Source of the DNA: Flavobacterium hibernum
GTDB taxonomy: Bacteria; Bacteroidota; Bacteroidia; Flavobacteriales; Flavobacteriaceae
Direction of reading: 5' to 3'
Assembly: GCF_000832125.1 (NCBI RefSeq)
Contig: NZ_JPRK01000002.1
Coordinates: 372,001-436,000 of the forward strand
Length of the DNA: 64,000 nt
A model generated the notes under the pieces. The model saw only the letters and a list, made by a program, of their open reading frames with translations. It was not told where the DNA came from and ran no database searches. Each line of letters opens with the position of its first letter. Position 1 is the stretch's first letter. The translations under genes were made by a program, and so were the position numbers. Of this stretch, positions 1-8,028 are shown piece after piece.

Positions 1-495
1 GTTGCGGGATTAACCGTAATCGCTACAGCTTCTCGCCCCGAATCTATAGAATGGTGTAAACAACAAGGTGCAGATTTTGTTGTAAATCATAAGAATTTAG
101 TAGAGGAAGTTCGCAATGCAGGTTTTCAGCAAGTTGATTTTATTTTAGATTTCGTTGATGTAAACCAATATTGGAGTGCATTTGTCGAATTAATTAAACC
201 GCAAGGACATATTGGCTCTATTAGTGATCCAAAGGAAGATGTAAATCTTCGCGAATTAAAAGGTAAAAGCGCTAGTTTTCATTGGGAATTAATGTTTACG
301 CGATCAATGTTTCAAACAAATGATATGATTGAGCAACATTATATTTTAAATAAATTATCTGATTTATTAGAAAACGGTACAATTCAGTCTACCTTAAAAA
401 CTACATTGAATGGTTTGACTGTTGAAAATTTCAAAAAAGCGCATCAATTGTTAGAATCAGGAACTACAATTGGTAAAATTGCAATTAAATTCTAG
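1..495 (+). CDS. Zinc-type alcohol dehydrogenase family protein, C-terminal part
   Basis: The reading frame is open from base 1 and ends at a TAA-type stop at 495, so only the last 164 residues are present. The fragment starts inside the Rossmann-fold NAD(P)-binding region: VIATASRP followed by CKQQGADFVVNH is the usual end of the second beta strand in medium-chain dehydrogenases, and LIKPQGHIGSI is the strand after it. The tail ending in GTTIGKIAIKF is typical of the quinone oxidoreductase/zinc-binding alcohol dehydrogenase group. These enzymes reduce quinones, enones or aldehydes in the cytoplasm with NADPH; the substrate cannot be told from this part. The catalytic N-terminal domain lies outside the window. 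Confidence 0.85.
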   Translation, partial: VAGLTVIATASRPESIEWCKQQGADFVVNHKNLVEEVRNAGFQQVDFILDFVDVNQYWSAFVELIKPQGHIGSISDPKEDVNLRELKGKSASFHWELMFTRSMFQTNDMIEQHYILNKLSDLLENGTIQSTLKTTLNGLTVENFKKAHQLLESGTTIGKIAIKF

Positions 496-683
496 GTACT
501 GTATGAAGTTGAGATGCTTCTTTAGCCTATAATTTTTTAAACAGATTTTAATATTCTATAAGACTTCGATAGTTAGATTTATCTATAAAATAAATCTTAT
601 TATGTTGTTTTTTAGACTTTTAAGATCTGTTTTTGTTTTGTCGTGTGGCTACATTTGCACCGTAGATTTTAAAAAGCTATTTT

Positions 684-1283
684 ATGAAAATTTTCAATTT
701 GACTTTGTTTTTTATAGTAAGTTTTTTTTGTAGTGCAAAAGAGAATAAAATTGAGGTTGTACCAATAAAGCCAGAAATAGAGCGATTTAATAATCAGCTG
801 GCTGCTGTAAAAGAATTACTGAATAAAGAGGGTAAATACAATGCTAAAATTGCCTTTTTTATTGATATGAGAATTAAATCCGGTAAAAACAGATTCTTTA
901 TTTACGACTTGGTTAACGATAAAATTTTAGAAGAAGGACTTGTTGCAAACGGTTCAGGTTCTGAAACTAAAGTTCGAGGAGACTTAAAGTTTAGTAATGA
1001 ACCCAATTCTAATTCGACTTCTTTAGGACGATATTCTGTAGGTAAATCGTATAGAGGAATGTTTGGTAAATCATACAAATTATCCGGATTAGACGATACA
1101 AATAGTAATGCCGAAAAAAGAGCAATTGTATTACACTCTTATTCTGCGGTTCCAGAAGGAGAACAAGATTATTACATTTCTAACAGTCATGGTTGTCCAA
1201 TGGTTAGTGACGTTTTCTTTAAAAAACTGGAGAAAATAATTGACGGTTCTAAGTCTAAAATAATTATGAATATCTATTATTAA
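684..1283 (+). CDS. Exported murein L,D-transpeptidase catalytic domain protein (YkuD_2-like)
   Basis: A 199-residue protein with a hydrophobic N-terminal signal segment (residues 4-17) and a C-terminal catalytic domain. The signature is His151 in VLHSYSAVPE and the SNSHGCPMVS motif with Cys171, the usual His and Cys of L,D-transpeptidases of the YkuD_2 type; GRYSVG before it is also typical of the family. These enzymes act in the periplasm on peptidoglycan stem peptides or on protein cross-linking to them. A -7-like box TACATTTG at 650-657 lies 27 bases before the ATG, with no clear -33 partner. The gene stands alone and ends at a strong hairpin. Family is confident; the exact reaction (cross-linking versus trimming) is not shown. 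Confidence 0.85.
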   Translation: MKIFNLTLFFIVSFFCSAKENKIEVVPIKPEIERFNNQLAAVKELLNKEGKYNAKIAFFIDMRIKSGKNRFFIYDLVNDKILEEGLVANGSGSETKVRGDLKFSNEPNSNSTSLGRYSVGKSYRGMFGKSYKLSGLDDTNSNAEKRAIVLHSYSAVPEGEQDYYISNSHGCPMVSDVFFKKLEKIIDGSKSKIIMNIYY

Positions 1284-1330
1284 AAAATAGCATTTCCAGT
1301 TTTATCATAAAGTCTAAGGACTATAAACAA

Positions 1331-1368
1331 ACATGCCAACTTTAGTTAAAAGTTGGCATGTTTTATAA
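1331..1368. terminator. Bidirectional terminator between convergent genes
   Basis: Perfect 13-bp inverted repeat ACATGCCAACTTT (1331-1343) and its complement (1349-1361) with a 5-base loop, followed by TTTT. It separates the plus-strand transpeptidase gene from the minus-strand LRR gene and could stop both. Confidence 0.85.
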
Positions 1369-1395
1369 AACCCAAAAAGTTTTTTTAAGAGTCAA

Positions 1396-2388
1396 TTATT
1401 TTACAATAATTTCTTTGTTTAAGTATTGAGTTCCTATCTGGAAAACAAAAAAGTACAATCCTTTAGACCAACCAGATACTTCTACTTGTGTAGGATTTGC
1501 AATCGTTTTTACTAAAGCACCCGTAACCGAATAAATTTTTACTGCATCGATTGGGCTTGGAGAATTAATTGTTACCACATGACTTGCTGGATTTGGATAA
1601 ACGTGAACTGCGCTATCTAAAACAACATCATTTAAACCTAAATTATATTGACAATTTGTGCTAAAAGTTGCTTTAGTATCATATTGCCATGTTCCAACTC
1701 GAACACTATTAAGATTATCAACTTGTATACACGTTAAATTAGCATTTCCGGTAGATTTCATTAAATTAAAGAAAAGTGTTTTTCCGTTATTTAAGTTCAA
1801 AGATTTAAGTAGATTGGATCTACAATCTATAGAAGTTAGTTTAACGTTTAAACTAATATCTATATTCTCAATCTTGTTATTTTCGCAACCAAGATCATAA
1901 AGTAACAGGTTTTTAGACAAGTCTAATGCTGTAAGTAAATTCGATCCGGTTCTTAATGTTTCTAATTTAGTATTTTTAGAAAGATTTAATGCAGTAATCT
2001 TATTTATACCACATTCAAGATTTTTTAACTCTAAAAGTGGTGCTGTATTCAATGCAGTTAAATAATTTGCAACGCAATACAAGGATGTTAATTTTAAATT
2101 ACTACTTAAATCCAATGTCGTCGAATTGTTGTAATTTGTATTTAAACCGGTAAGGTTTATAAAAGATTCAATTCCGGCTAAATTTACGATTGATTTGGAG
2201 CTACAATCCATGTAACCCGTAAAAGCTTCTGCTTCGGTTTTGCTTATTTCGGCATCACCATTGGTATTAATGGCAGTATTTGCAACTAAATAAGCTTTGA
2301 ATTTGGCATCGGGAATTGTAATGTTTTGGGATTGTACTAGTGTAATTGCTAGTAAGAAGAATGTAGATAGAGTAATTTTCATTTTCAT
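1396..2388 (-). CDS. Secreted leucine-rich-repeat protein with T9SS type A sorting domain
   Basis: A 330-residue protein. Residues 1-20 form a signal peptide ending in VQSQ. Residues ~22-60 (ITIPDAKFKAYLVAN, then TNGDAEISKTEA) are the N-terminal cap common in Bacteroidota LRR proteins. About eight short leucine-rich repeats of the L-x-x-L-x-C/N type follow to ~245. The last ~70 residues (VHVYPNPASHVVTI to the terminal KEIIVK) are a Por/T9SS type A sorting domain that takes proteins to the cell surface or medium. The role is likely binding or adhesion; no catalytic domain is visible. A -7-like box TATTTTTG reads leftward at 2467-2474. The gene is monocistronic and convergent with the upstream transpeptidase gene. 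Confidence 0.88.
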   Translation of the reverse strand: MKMKITLSTFFLLAITLVQSQNITIPDAKFKAYLVANTAINTNGDAEISKTEAEAFTGYMDCSSKSIVNLAGIESFINLTGLNTNYNNSTTLDLSSNLKLTSLYCVANYLTALNTAPLLELKNLECGINKITALNLSKNTKLETLRTGSNLLTALDLSKNLLLYDLGCENNKIENIDISLNVKLTSIDCRSNLLKSLNLNNGKTLFFNLMKSTGNANLTCIQVDNLNSVRVGTWQYDTKATFSTNCQYNLGLNDVVLDSAVHVYPNPASHVVTINSPSPIDAVKIYSVTGALVKTIANPTQVEVSGWSKGLYFFVFQIGTQYLNKEIIVK

Positions 2389-2716
2389 AAATATGATTTA
2401 GGGATTATTAGTAGTGCAATTTATAAATTTTAACATTACAAAAAAATGTTAATTTAAAAATTTATACAAAAATATCTTACAGTCTTAATTGCCTTAAAAA
2501 ATTAAACTTCAAGTAGATACTCTTTCATAAATCTTGATACAAAAGGAAGAATCTGGTTTTGTTTTTTCTAAAAAAAAGAATGAACTAATAACAATATTGA
2601 AGTGGGAGCGATGCTGAAAAATCGTGTGTAATAGTTAATAATCTTTAAGAAAGAATACTTTGAAGATCATAAAATTCAGTACAAATCGTTAATGTTTTAT
2701 TTGTAGGAAAAGTTTG

Positions 2717-2745
2717 TTGATGATGTGTCTTTTTTACTATATTTG
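2717..2745 (+). promoter_or_regulatory. Bacteroidota-type promoter for the 77-residue protein gene
   Basis: TTG at 2717-2719, 18-base spacer, then TATATTTG at 2738-2745, matching the Flavobacterium TTTG-N17-20-TAnnTTTG pattern. It predicts a 5' leader of about 130 bases before the ATG at 2882. Confidence 0.5.
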
Positions 2746-2835
2746 TTATTCCTAAACGTACAGAAATAACTATTGTAAAACTTACTCTTCATTATGTGAA
2801 CAGTATCGGAAACGACTGTAATTGCTATTGAATGC

Positions 2836-2877
2836 ATGAAAAACACAATAAGACAAGAGTTATTATTCTTAAATTAG
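2836..2877 (+). CDS. Possible 13-residue leader peptide
   Basis: An ATG-initiated ORF, MKNTIRQELLFLN, ends in TAG four bases before the ATG of the next gene, inside its predicted leader transcript. Such spacing would allow translational coupling. There is no independent evidence of translation, and a 13-codon ORF can arise by chance. Confidence 0.2.
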   Translation: MKNTIRQELLFLN

Positions 2878-2881
2878 GATT

Positions 2882-3115
2882 ATGAATACAAACAATCTTT
2901 CTAAAGAAGCCGAAACTAGGCTTATTAATTTTTTCAACAACGCAATCGATCCACAAGAAATGGCGAAATCTATCAGGCAAGTAAATTATGTTCTTGCTTT
3001 AGGAGCTTTGAGACAACATGAAACAATCCAAAACGAAATTACCAATTTGCAAAACAGCTTTTATTGGCTGAATGAATTGGCAGAAGTTTTAAACCCTTAT
3101 TTGGATTTGGATTAA
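2882..3115 (+). CDS. Small conserved-looking protein of unknown function, 77 aa
   Basis: A 77-residue, soluble, mostly helical protein (MNTNNLSKEAETRLINFF to LNPYLDLD) without signal peptide, membrane segment or known motif. It has a good promoter 140 bases upstream and a strong terminator just downstream, so it is an independent transcription unit and very likely real. The sequence is rich in Asn, Glu and Leu and could form two amphipathic helices. No function is recognised. Confidence 0.7.
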   Translation: MNTNNLSKEAETRLINFFNNAIDPQEMAKSIRQVNYVLALGALRQHETIQNEITNLQNSFYWLNELAEVLNPYLDLD

Positions 3116-3144
3116 GATTTTTGAAGTATTATATTTTATAAAAG

Positions 3145-3178
3145 AAAACCTCGACTTTCTAAAAGTCGAGGTTTTTTT
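3145..3178 (+). terminator. Rho-independent terminator
   Basis: Perfect 14-bp stem AAAACCTCGACTTT (3145-3158) with its complement (3162-3175), 3-base loop, T-run to 3178. It lies 29 bases after the stop of the small gene. Confidence 0.92.
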
Positions 3179-3313
3179 GTTATAGATTTTTTGCCATTCT
3201 TTGTGATCACGAGTTGGACGCTCGCGCTAGCAGGGGATTTAATAAAGGAAAACTCCGTAAATTTTTGCGAGTTTACGGAGTAGATGTATATTATTTGTTT
3301 TAGATTGTGAAGG

Positions 3314-6304
3314 TTAATGATTTACAAAAACTTTTGCATTGCTTATTTTACCATCTGAAAGTGTAACCTTAATAAAATAGATTCCTGCAGATAATTTACT
3401 CACATCGAATTTTACTTCATTTTTTAAGTCTTCATTTAATTCTGTATAGATTTTTTTTCCTGAGAAATCCCATAACTCAAATTTAGTAATTTCAGAATGA
3501 TCAAGAGATTTAATGTTAACTAATTTATTTGCTGGATTTGGATAAACAGTTATTCGTTTTAAATTATTGTTTTCGAGATTGATATGATCAGAAATCCCTA
3601 ACGAAGAACTATTTATTTTAGTAATATAAAGTTCATTTCCACTGAGATCATTCCTGCCTTGAAAATATAAATTATTAGAAGTTGCTCCTAATTCATATAT
3701 AGAATTATTTTCTTCAAAATTTGGGCCATTTAAAACATTTATATTTAGATCAAGTGGTTTACTTAGATTATCATTAATCAGCCATATTTTACGAGCGAAT
3801 AATTCAGCTAGATACAATATATTATCGTTATAACAGGTAAGATCTTTAATTGATACAAGATCTTTTGAATCCTGTCCGACAATTTTTTCGGTTGTTTTAC
3901 CATTCGTTCTCCATAATTCTTTATTAGAACCAAAGTAATCTTGAATAGCGAAATATACGTAACTGCCGCATGTTAAAATATTCTTGATGCTTAAGTTTTG
4001 TAGTGTTGGGTGAGTTGCTCCATCAAATAATAAAATTGTACCTGCAATAGTTCCGTCAGTTTTATAAAGAGCTTTATTAAAACTCTCAGGACTGGTAGCT
4101 ACAAAATATAATTCATTATTAAAAGTTGCATTATATCGAATATCACTACTTACACTAAAAGTTTTTAAATGATGGGTCCCTACTTTAGTTCCATCTGATA
4201 TCCATACAGCATCTGGAGCATTATTCCCTGTTGACGCAAAAATAATTAATTTATTATTTACAGCTCTTAAAGTTCTGACGTCGTTCAAGTCTATTATTTT
4301 AATTGTTCCAGACGCGGTTCCATTTGTACTCCATATACCAGTACCAATAAGGTCATTAGCAATAAAATAAATTGTATTATTCAGTAAAGTAAATTCTCTC
4401 GGAGAACCACCATCAAAAGCAATTCCAGTCGTTGGTTTTATATCTTTTATCATATAAGTTCCAGATTCTGTTCCATCACTTCTCCATAATTCAAAACCAT
4501 TTACTCCATCATTAGCAGAAAAATATAAAATATCATTGATTACAGTAAATGACTGTGTTTCATTGTAATTTCGCAAGCTGCTTGAGCCACCAGGATTTAT
4601 GTCTTTTACCATAACAGTACCTTTTTCGGTCCCATCACTTTTCCATAATTCGTAACCATGAGTAGCATCAATTGCACTAAAAAATAAAGTACCATTTATA
4701 ACTTTCATATCGGAGAGATTATCAATAGCATCGTATCCTGGATTTATATCTTTAACTAATTGAGTTCCAGAAATAGTTCCGTTGCTTTTAAATAATTGGT
4801 TTCCAAATTCTTTTCCTCTTGCTTTAAAAAAAACATCTCCATTTACTTCTGTAAATTTAGAAGGACTACTACTATTTGAATAATTAAGATCTACAAAAAA
4901 AGAAGTTCCTGCCACCGTTCCATTGGTTTTCCATATTTCATTTCCATTTGTTTCATTTTCACCTGAAAAAAAGGTAATATTATTAATAGTAACGAAGCTA
5001 GGTACAAATCCTGAGTTATTGCTGGACTTAACATCGGCTAATTCGATTGTACCATTCAATGTTCCGTCACTAGACCAGAGTTTCTTTTCTTTATAATTTG
5101 TGGAGGTTGCATAAAATAGAAGTTTATTATTTACTCTATCAACATAAAATTGTTCTACAGATGATGATGAGTCACCATTATTAATATCCTTTAATAAAAT
5201 TGTACCATTTGATGTTCCATCAGTTTTCCATACTTCAAAACCATGAACGTCATCGTTTGCAACAAAGTAGATCTCATTGTTAAATTCAATGAATTTACTA
5301 TCATATAGTAGGCTGTTACTACTTGTTTTATTGATATTACGAATCATTGAAGTTCCAGATTCTGTTCCATCACTTTTCCACATTTCAGAACCATTAATTC
5401 CATCATTAGCTTCAAAAATTATGAGATTATTTGCTACTCCTCCTTTTAAAGAATATGAACTCGAATTGATACCTGCTCTTATATCTTTTACTAAAGTGCT
5501 CCCAGATTCTGTCCCATCACTTTTCCATAATTCAAAACCTTCTTTTCCACTATTTGCAAAAAAATAAAAATGATCATTCAAAACTAAGAACTGATTGAAA
5601 AACTGAAACGAAGATTCTTTAGGATTAATTTTATTCATCATTTTAGTTCCAGCTTCTGTTCCATCACTTTTCCATAGTTGAAGTCCATTTATACCATCGT
5701 CTGCTACAAAATATAGATTATTTTTAAAAATAAATAGACCACTTGGATTACTACTTCCATTGGGATTTATATCTTTTATCATGTAAGTTCCCGACTCAGC
5801 CCCATTACTTGTCCATAGTTCAACTCCATTGATGTCATTGGTAGCAGTAAAATATAACTTCCCATTTAAATTTAATAAATTTGACGGGCCATCATAATAG
5901 TCATCATTATTATTGTTAAGTCTGATATCTTTAATCATTTTAGTTCCAGCTTCTGTTCCATCACTTTTCCATAGCTCAGCTCCGTTTTTTCCGTCAGAAG
6001 CGGTGAAGTATAAAGTGTTATAGATATAAACTAACGAACGTGGGTTTGAAGAGTTTTGTCCGGATTTAATATCCTTAACCATTTTGGTTCCTTGTTTTGT
6101 ACCATCAGAATACCATAATTCTTCTCCAAATTTTTTAAGGAAACCATCAGTAGCTGTAAAATAAAATCCAGATTTGGCAGCTGTGAAGTTGTGGGGATTG
6201 CTATTTTCATGAAAATTTAATTCTACTAAATTTGCATCTATCGTTTGGGCAGTGTTGAAATTAAAAATAGCGATAATAAGAATAAGAGTAAAGTTATATT
6301 TCAT
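3314..6304 (-). CDS. Secreted ELWxxDGT-repeat protein with T9SS type A sorting domain
   Basis: A 996-residue protein with signal peptide (residues 1-19, ending FNTAQ) and about 16 copies of a ~50-residue unit built round ELWKSDGTxxGTxxVKDI, each preceded by a YFxAxDGxxG segment. This is the ELWxxDGT (Hyalin-like/beta-propeller-like) repeat family; the units should fold as beta blades. The last ~75 residues (RITVYPNPANKLVNI to AKVFVNH) are a T9SS type A sorting domain, so the protein is expected at the surface or in the medium. Repeats decay toward the C-terminus (for example ALYKTDGT, ELWRTNGK). A leftward -7 box TATATTTG is at 6569-6576, ~265 bases before the ATG. Ligand and role are unknown. 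Confidence 0.9.
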   Translation of the reverse strand: MKYNFTLILIIAIFNFNTAQTIDANLVELNFHENSNPHNFTAAKSGFYFTATDGFLKKFGEELWYSDGTKQGTKMVKDIKSGQNSSNPRSLVYIYNTLYFTASDGKNGAELWKSDGTEAGTKMIKDIRLNNNNDDYYDGPSNLLNLNGKLYFTATNDINGVELWTSNGAESGTYMIKDINPNGSSNPSGLFIFKNNLYFVADDGINGLQLWKSDGTEAGTKMMNKINPKESSFQFFNQFLVLNDHFYFFANSGKEGFELWKSDGTESGSTLVKDIRAGINSSSYSLKGGVANNLIIFEANDGINGSEMWKSDGTESGTSMIRNINKTSSNSLLYDSKFIEFNNEIYFVANDDVHGFEVWKTDGTSNGTILLKDINNGDSSSSVEQFYVDRVNNKLLFYATSTNYKEKKLWSSDGTLNGTIELADVKSSNNSGFVPSFVTINNITFFSGENETNGNEIWKTNGTVAGTSFFVDLNYSNSSSPSKFTEVNGDVFFKARGKEFGNQLFKSNGTISGTQLVKDINPGYDAIDNLSDMKVINGTLFFSAIDATHGYELWKSDGTEKGTVMVKDINPGGSSSLRNYNETQSFTVINDILYFSANDGVNGFELWRSDGTESGTYMIKDIKPTTGIAFDGGSPREFTLLNNTIYFIANDLIGTGIWSTNGTASGTIKIIDLNDVRTLRAVNNKLIIFASTGNNAPDAVWISDGTKVGTHHLKTFSVSSDIRYNATFNNELYFVATSPESFNKALYKTDGTIAGTILLFDGATHPTLQNLSIKNILTCGSYVYFAIQDYFGSNKELWRTNGKTTEKIVGQDSKDLVSIKDLTCYNDNILYLAELFARKIWLINDNLSKPLDLNINVLNGPNFEENNSIYELGATSNNLYFQGRNDLSGNELYITKINSSSLGISDHINLENNNLKRITVYPNPANKLVNIKSLDHSEITKFELWDFSGKKIYTELNEDLKNEVKFDVSKLSAGIYFIKVTLSDGKISNAKVFVNH

Positions 6305-6939
6305 TTAGTATTTTTTAATATATTAAGTGTTGTGTTGTTTTAAGGATTAAGTTTTTTTGATAAATGAATATAGGAATTAAGAAGATAATTTTACTAAAAC
6401 CTTATTTCATTAACTAGACGAACAGTTTCTATAATATCATAATTCTTTCTTCAAACTTTCTTTCGTTAGTGGATTGTTGGTGCTTAATTGTAATATTAAA
6501 TAAAGCAGCATATAATGTTACTTTGTGGAACATTAATTACTTAATGATTATTAGTTTTTTATGCATGGCAAATATATTTTATTTTGTAATACAATTATTA
6601 TTTAAATTATTATTTAATAGTTTGAATTGAAATATGATCTCTATTAGAAAAAAAATGAAGAGGTTTAATTGAAGTAATTTAAATTAAAATTTTTTATGCA
6701 ACATTTACATGGTTGTAAAAAACTTTACAGTTTAGAAATTTACCGAAAGATTGGGCACCTTAAACAAAACTTTGATTTTTAGTGGTCTCGTAGCAAGATA
6801 AAAAAACAAAAAAAAGGACGATACTATAAAAGCATCGTCCTTTAAACTAAATTGTAATCTACATTCTAAAATTAAATTTTAAAATGCCGCATTAAGCGTA
6901 CAGTTTTTGGTAATCACTAAAATGAAGACTAAACGCAGG
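6305..6939. other. Intergenic region, 635 bp
   Basis: Very AT-rich. It holds the likely promoter region of the ELWxxDGT gene (leftward TATATTTG at 6569-6576) and, at its right end, the terminator of the efflux operon (6813-6843). No plausible gene was seen between them. Confidence 0.6.
6800..6843 (-). terminator. Terminator of the efflux operon
   Basis: Read on the minus strand, a 10-bp stem AAAGGACGAT (complement at 6834-6843; second arm 6813-6822) is followed by a long T-run (A-rich on the plus strand at 6800-6815). It lies ~97 bases past the stop of the adaptor gene. Confidence 0.85.
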
Positions 6940-8028
6940 TTATTCGTTTATTGTATCGCCTTCTTTAGTTTCTTCGCTGGCAATTTTTACCAATTTATCT
7001 TTTGGGTTCAAGTCGCCAAATATTTCAATTTTATCATCGATTTCTCTACCTTTTTTCACGTCGACTCTTGTTGCTTTATGATTAACAACTTTTATCACAA
7101 ATATTCCTTCGGCTGCATTTACCACCGCCGATTTTGGAACCACAAATGTGCTGTCTTTCGCGTTAAGCGGCAATAAAACTTCGGCTACCATTCCAGGTAA
7201 TAAATTTCCTTTAGTATTGTGAACATCCATTTCTACACGCTCAGAACGTAGTTTTAAATCTAAAGCACCAGACATTCTAGTTATGGTTGCTTTAAAAGTT
7301 TCGGGTAGCGATTTTACATTAAAACTCATTTCGTCTCCAATATGCAAATATCCTGTATACAATTCTGGTACAGAAACCGCCAAACGCAATTTACTTTGCT
7401 CCTGAATTGTTAATAAAGGCAAATCTGACCCTTTTCCTGTCGGACCAACAAATGTTCCTAAGTTTACGTTTCTTGCTGCAACAACACCATCAAAAGGAGC
7501 GCGAATTTCTAGATAACCTCTCATAATCGACACTTCTTTGTGGGCTGCAACTGCGGCTTGATATTGTGCGTAATCTGAGTTTTTCTTTCCGTTGGCCATT
7601 TCTAAATCATTTTTAGAAATAGTTCCTTCAACTTTACTCGTTTCGTACAAACGGTTGTAAGTACTTTTGCTGGTTGCATAAATCGCTTCCATCGATTTTA
7701 GTCTAGATTCGGCAGCAGCCAATTGAGAGCTGATTTCCGGTGCTTCAAGAACAATTAAAAGTTGTCCTTTTTTTACTTTAGAACCAATATCTACTTTTAG
7801 CAGTTTTACAAAACTACTTACTTTAGCATATAAATCTACTTGTTGAAAACCAGTTAATTCGGCAGGCAAACGCAACTCTGTAGTTAGTTTTTCTTTTTCT
7901 AAAGAAATGGTTTCTACTTTAGGTTCAATTTCTACAGTTGGAGTTTCTTCTTTTTTAGAATTACAACTTGTTAGAAAAAAGACTGCTACAAAAAATAATG
8001 CGGTCGATTGTATAATTTTATTTTTCAT
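6940..8028 (-). CDS. RND efflux periplasmic adaptor (HlyD/AcrA family), lipoprotein
   Basis: A 362-residue membrane fusion protein. Residues 1-22 are a lipoprotein signal with lipobox LTSC and Cys22. It has the usual order: a first beta strand and lipoyl half (DLYAKVSSFVKLLKVDIGSKVKKGQLL, ~68-100), a coiled-coil hairpin (~105-165), the second lipoyl half (IRAPFDGVVAARNVNLGTFV, ~173-192), a beta barrel and a membrane-proximal domain. It links the inner-membrane RND pump to the TolC-like channel. The start codon overlaps the end of the RND gene by 11 bases, so the two are translationally coupled. Substrate is unknown; the absence of metal-binding His clusters argues mildly for drug or organic substrates rather than metals. 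Confidence 0.93.
   Translation of the reverse strand: MKNKIIQSTALFFVAVFFLTSCNSKKEETPTVEIEPKVETISLEKEKLTTELRLPAELTGFQQVDLYAKVSSFVKLLKVDIGSKVKKGQLLIVLEAPEISSQLAAAESRLKSMEAIYATSKSTYNRLYETSKVEGTISKNDLEMANGKKNSDYAQYQAAVAAHKEVSIMRGYLEIRAPFDGVVAARNVNLGTFVGPTGKGSDLPLLTIQEQSKLRLAVSVPELYTGYLHIGDEMSFNVKSLPETFKATITRMSGALDLKLRSERVEMDVHNTKGNLLPGMVAEVLLPLNAKDSTFVVPKSAVVNAAEGIFVIKVVNHKATRVDVKKGREIDDKIEIFGDLNPKDKLVKIASEETKEGDTINE

Larger units (their letters stand above)
2389..2881. other. Intergenic region, 493 bp, with divergent promoters
   Basis: AT-rich spacer between divergent genes. It carries a leftward -7 box (2467-2474) for the LRR gene, a rightward promoter (2717-2745) and a possible 13-codon leader ORF (2836-2877) before the small gene at 2882. 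Nothing else was recognised. Confidence 0.6.

Noticed and set aside
6305..6939. Transposon or insertion sequence in the 635-bp gap
   Set aside because: No terminal inverted repeats, target duplications or transposase remnants were visible.
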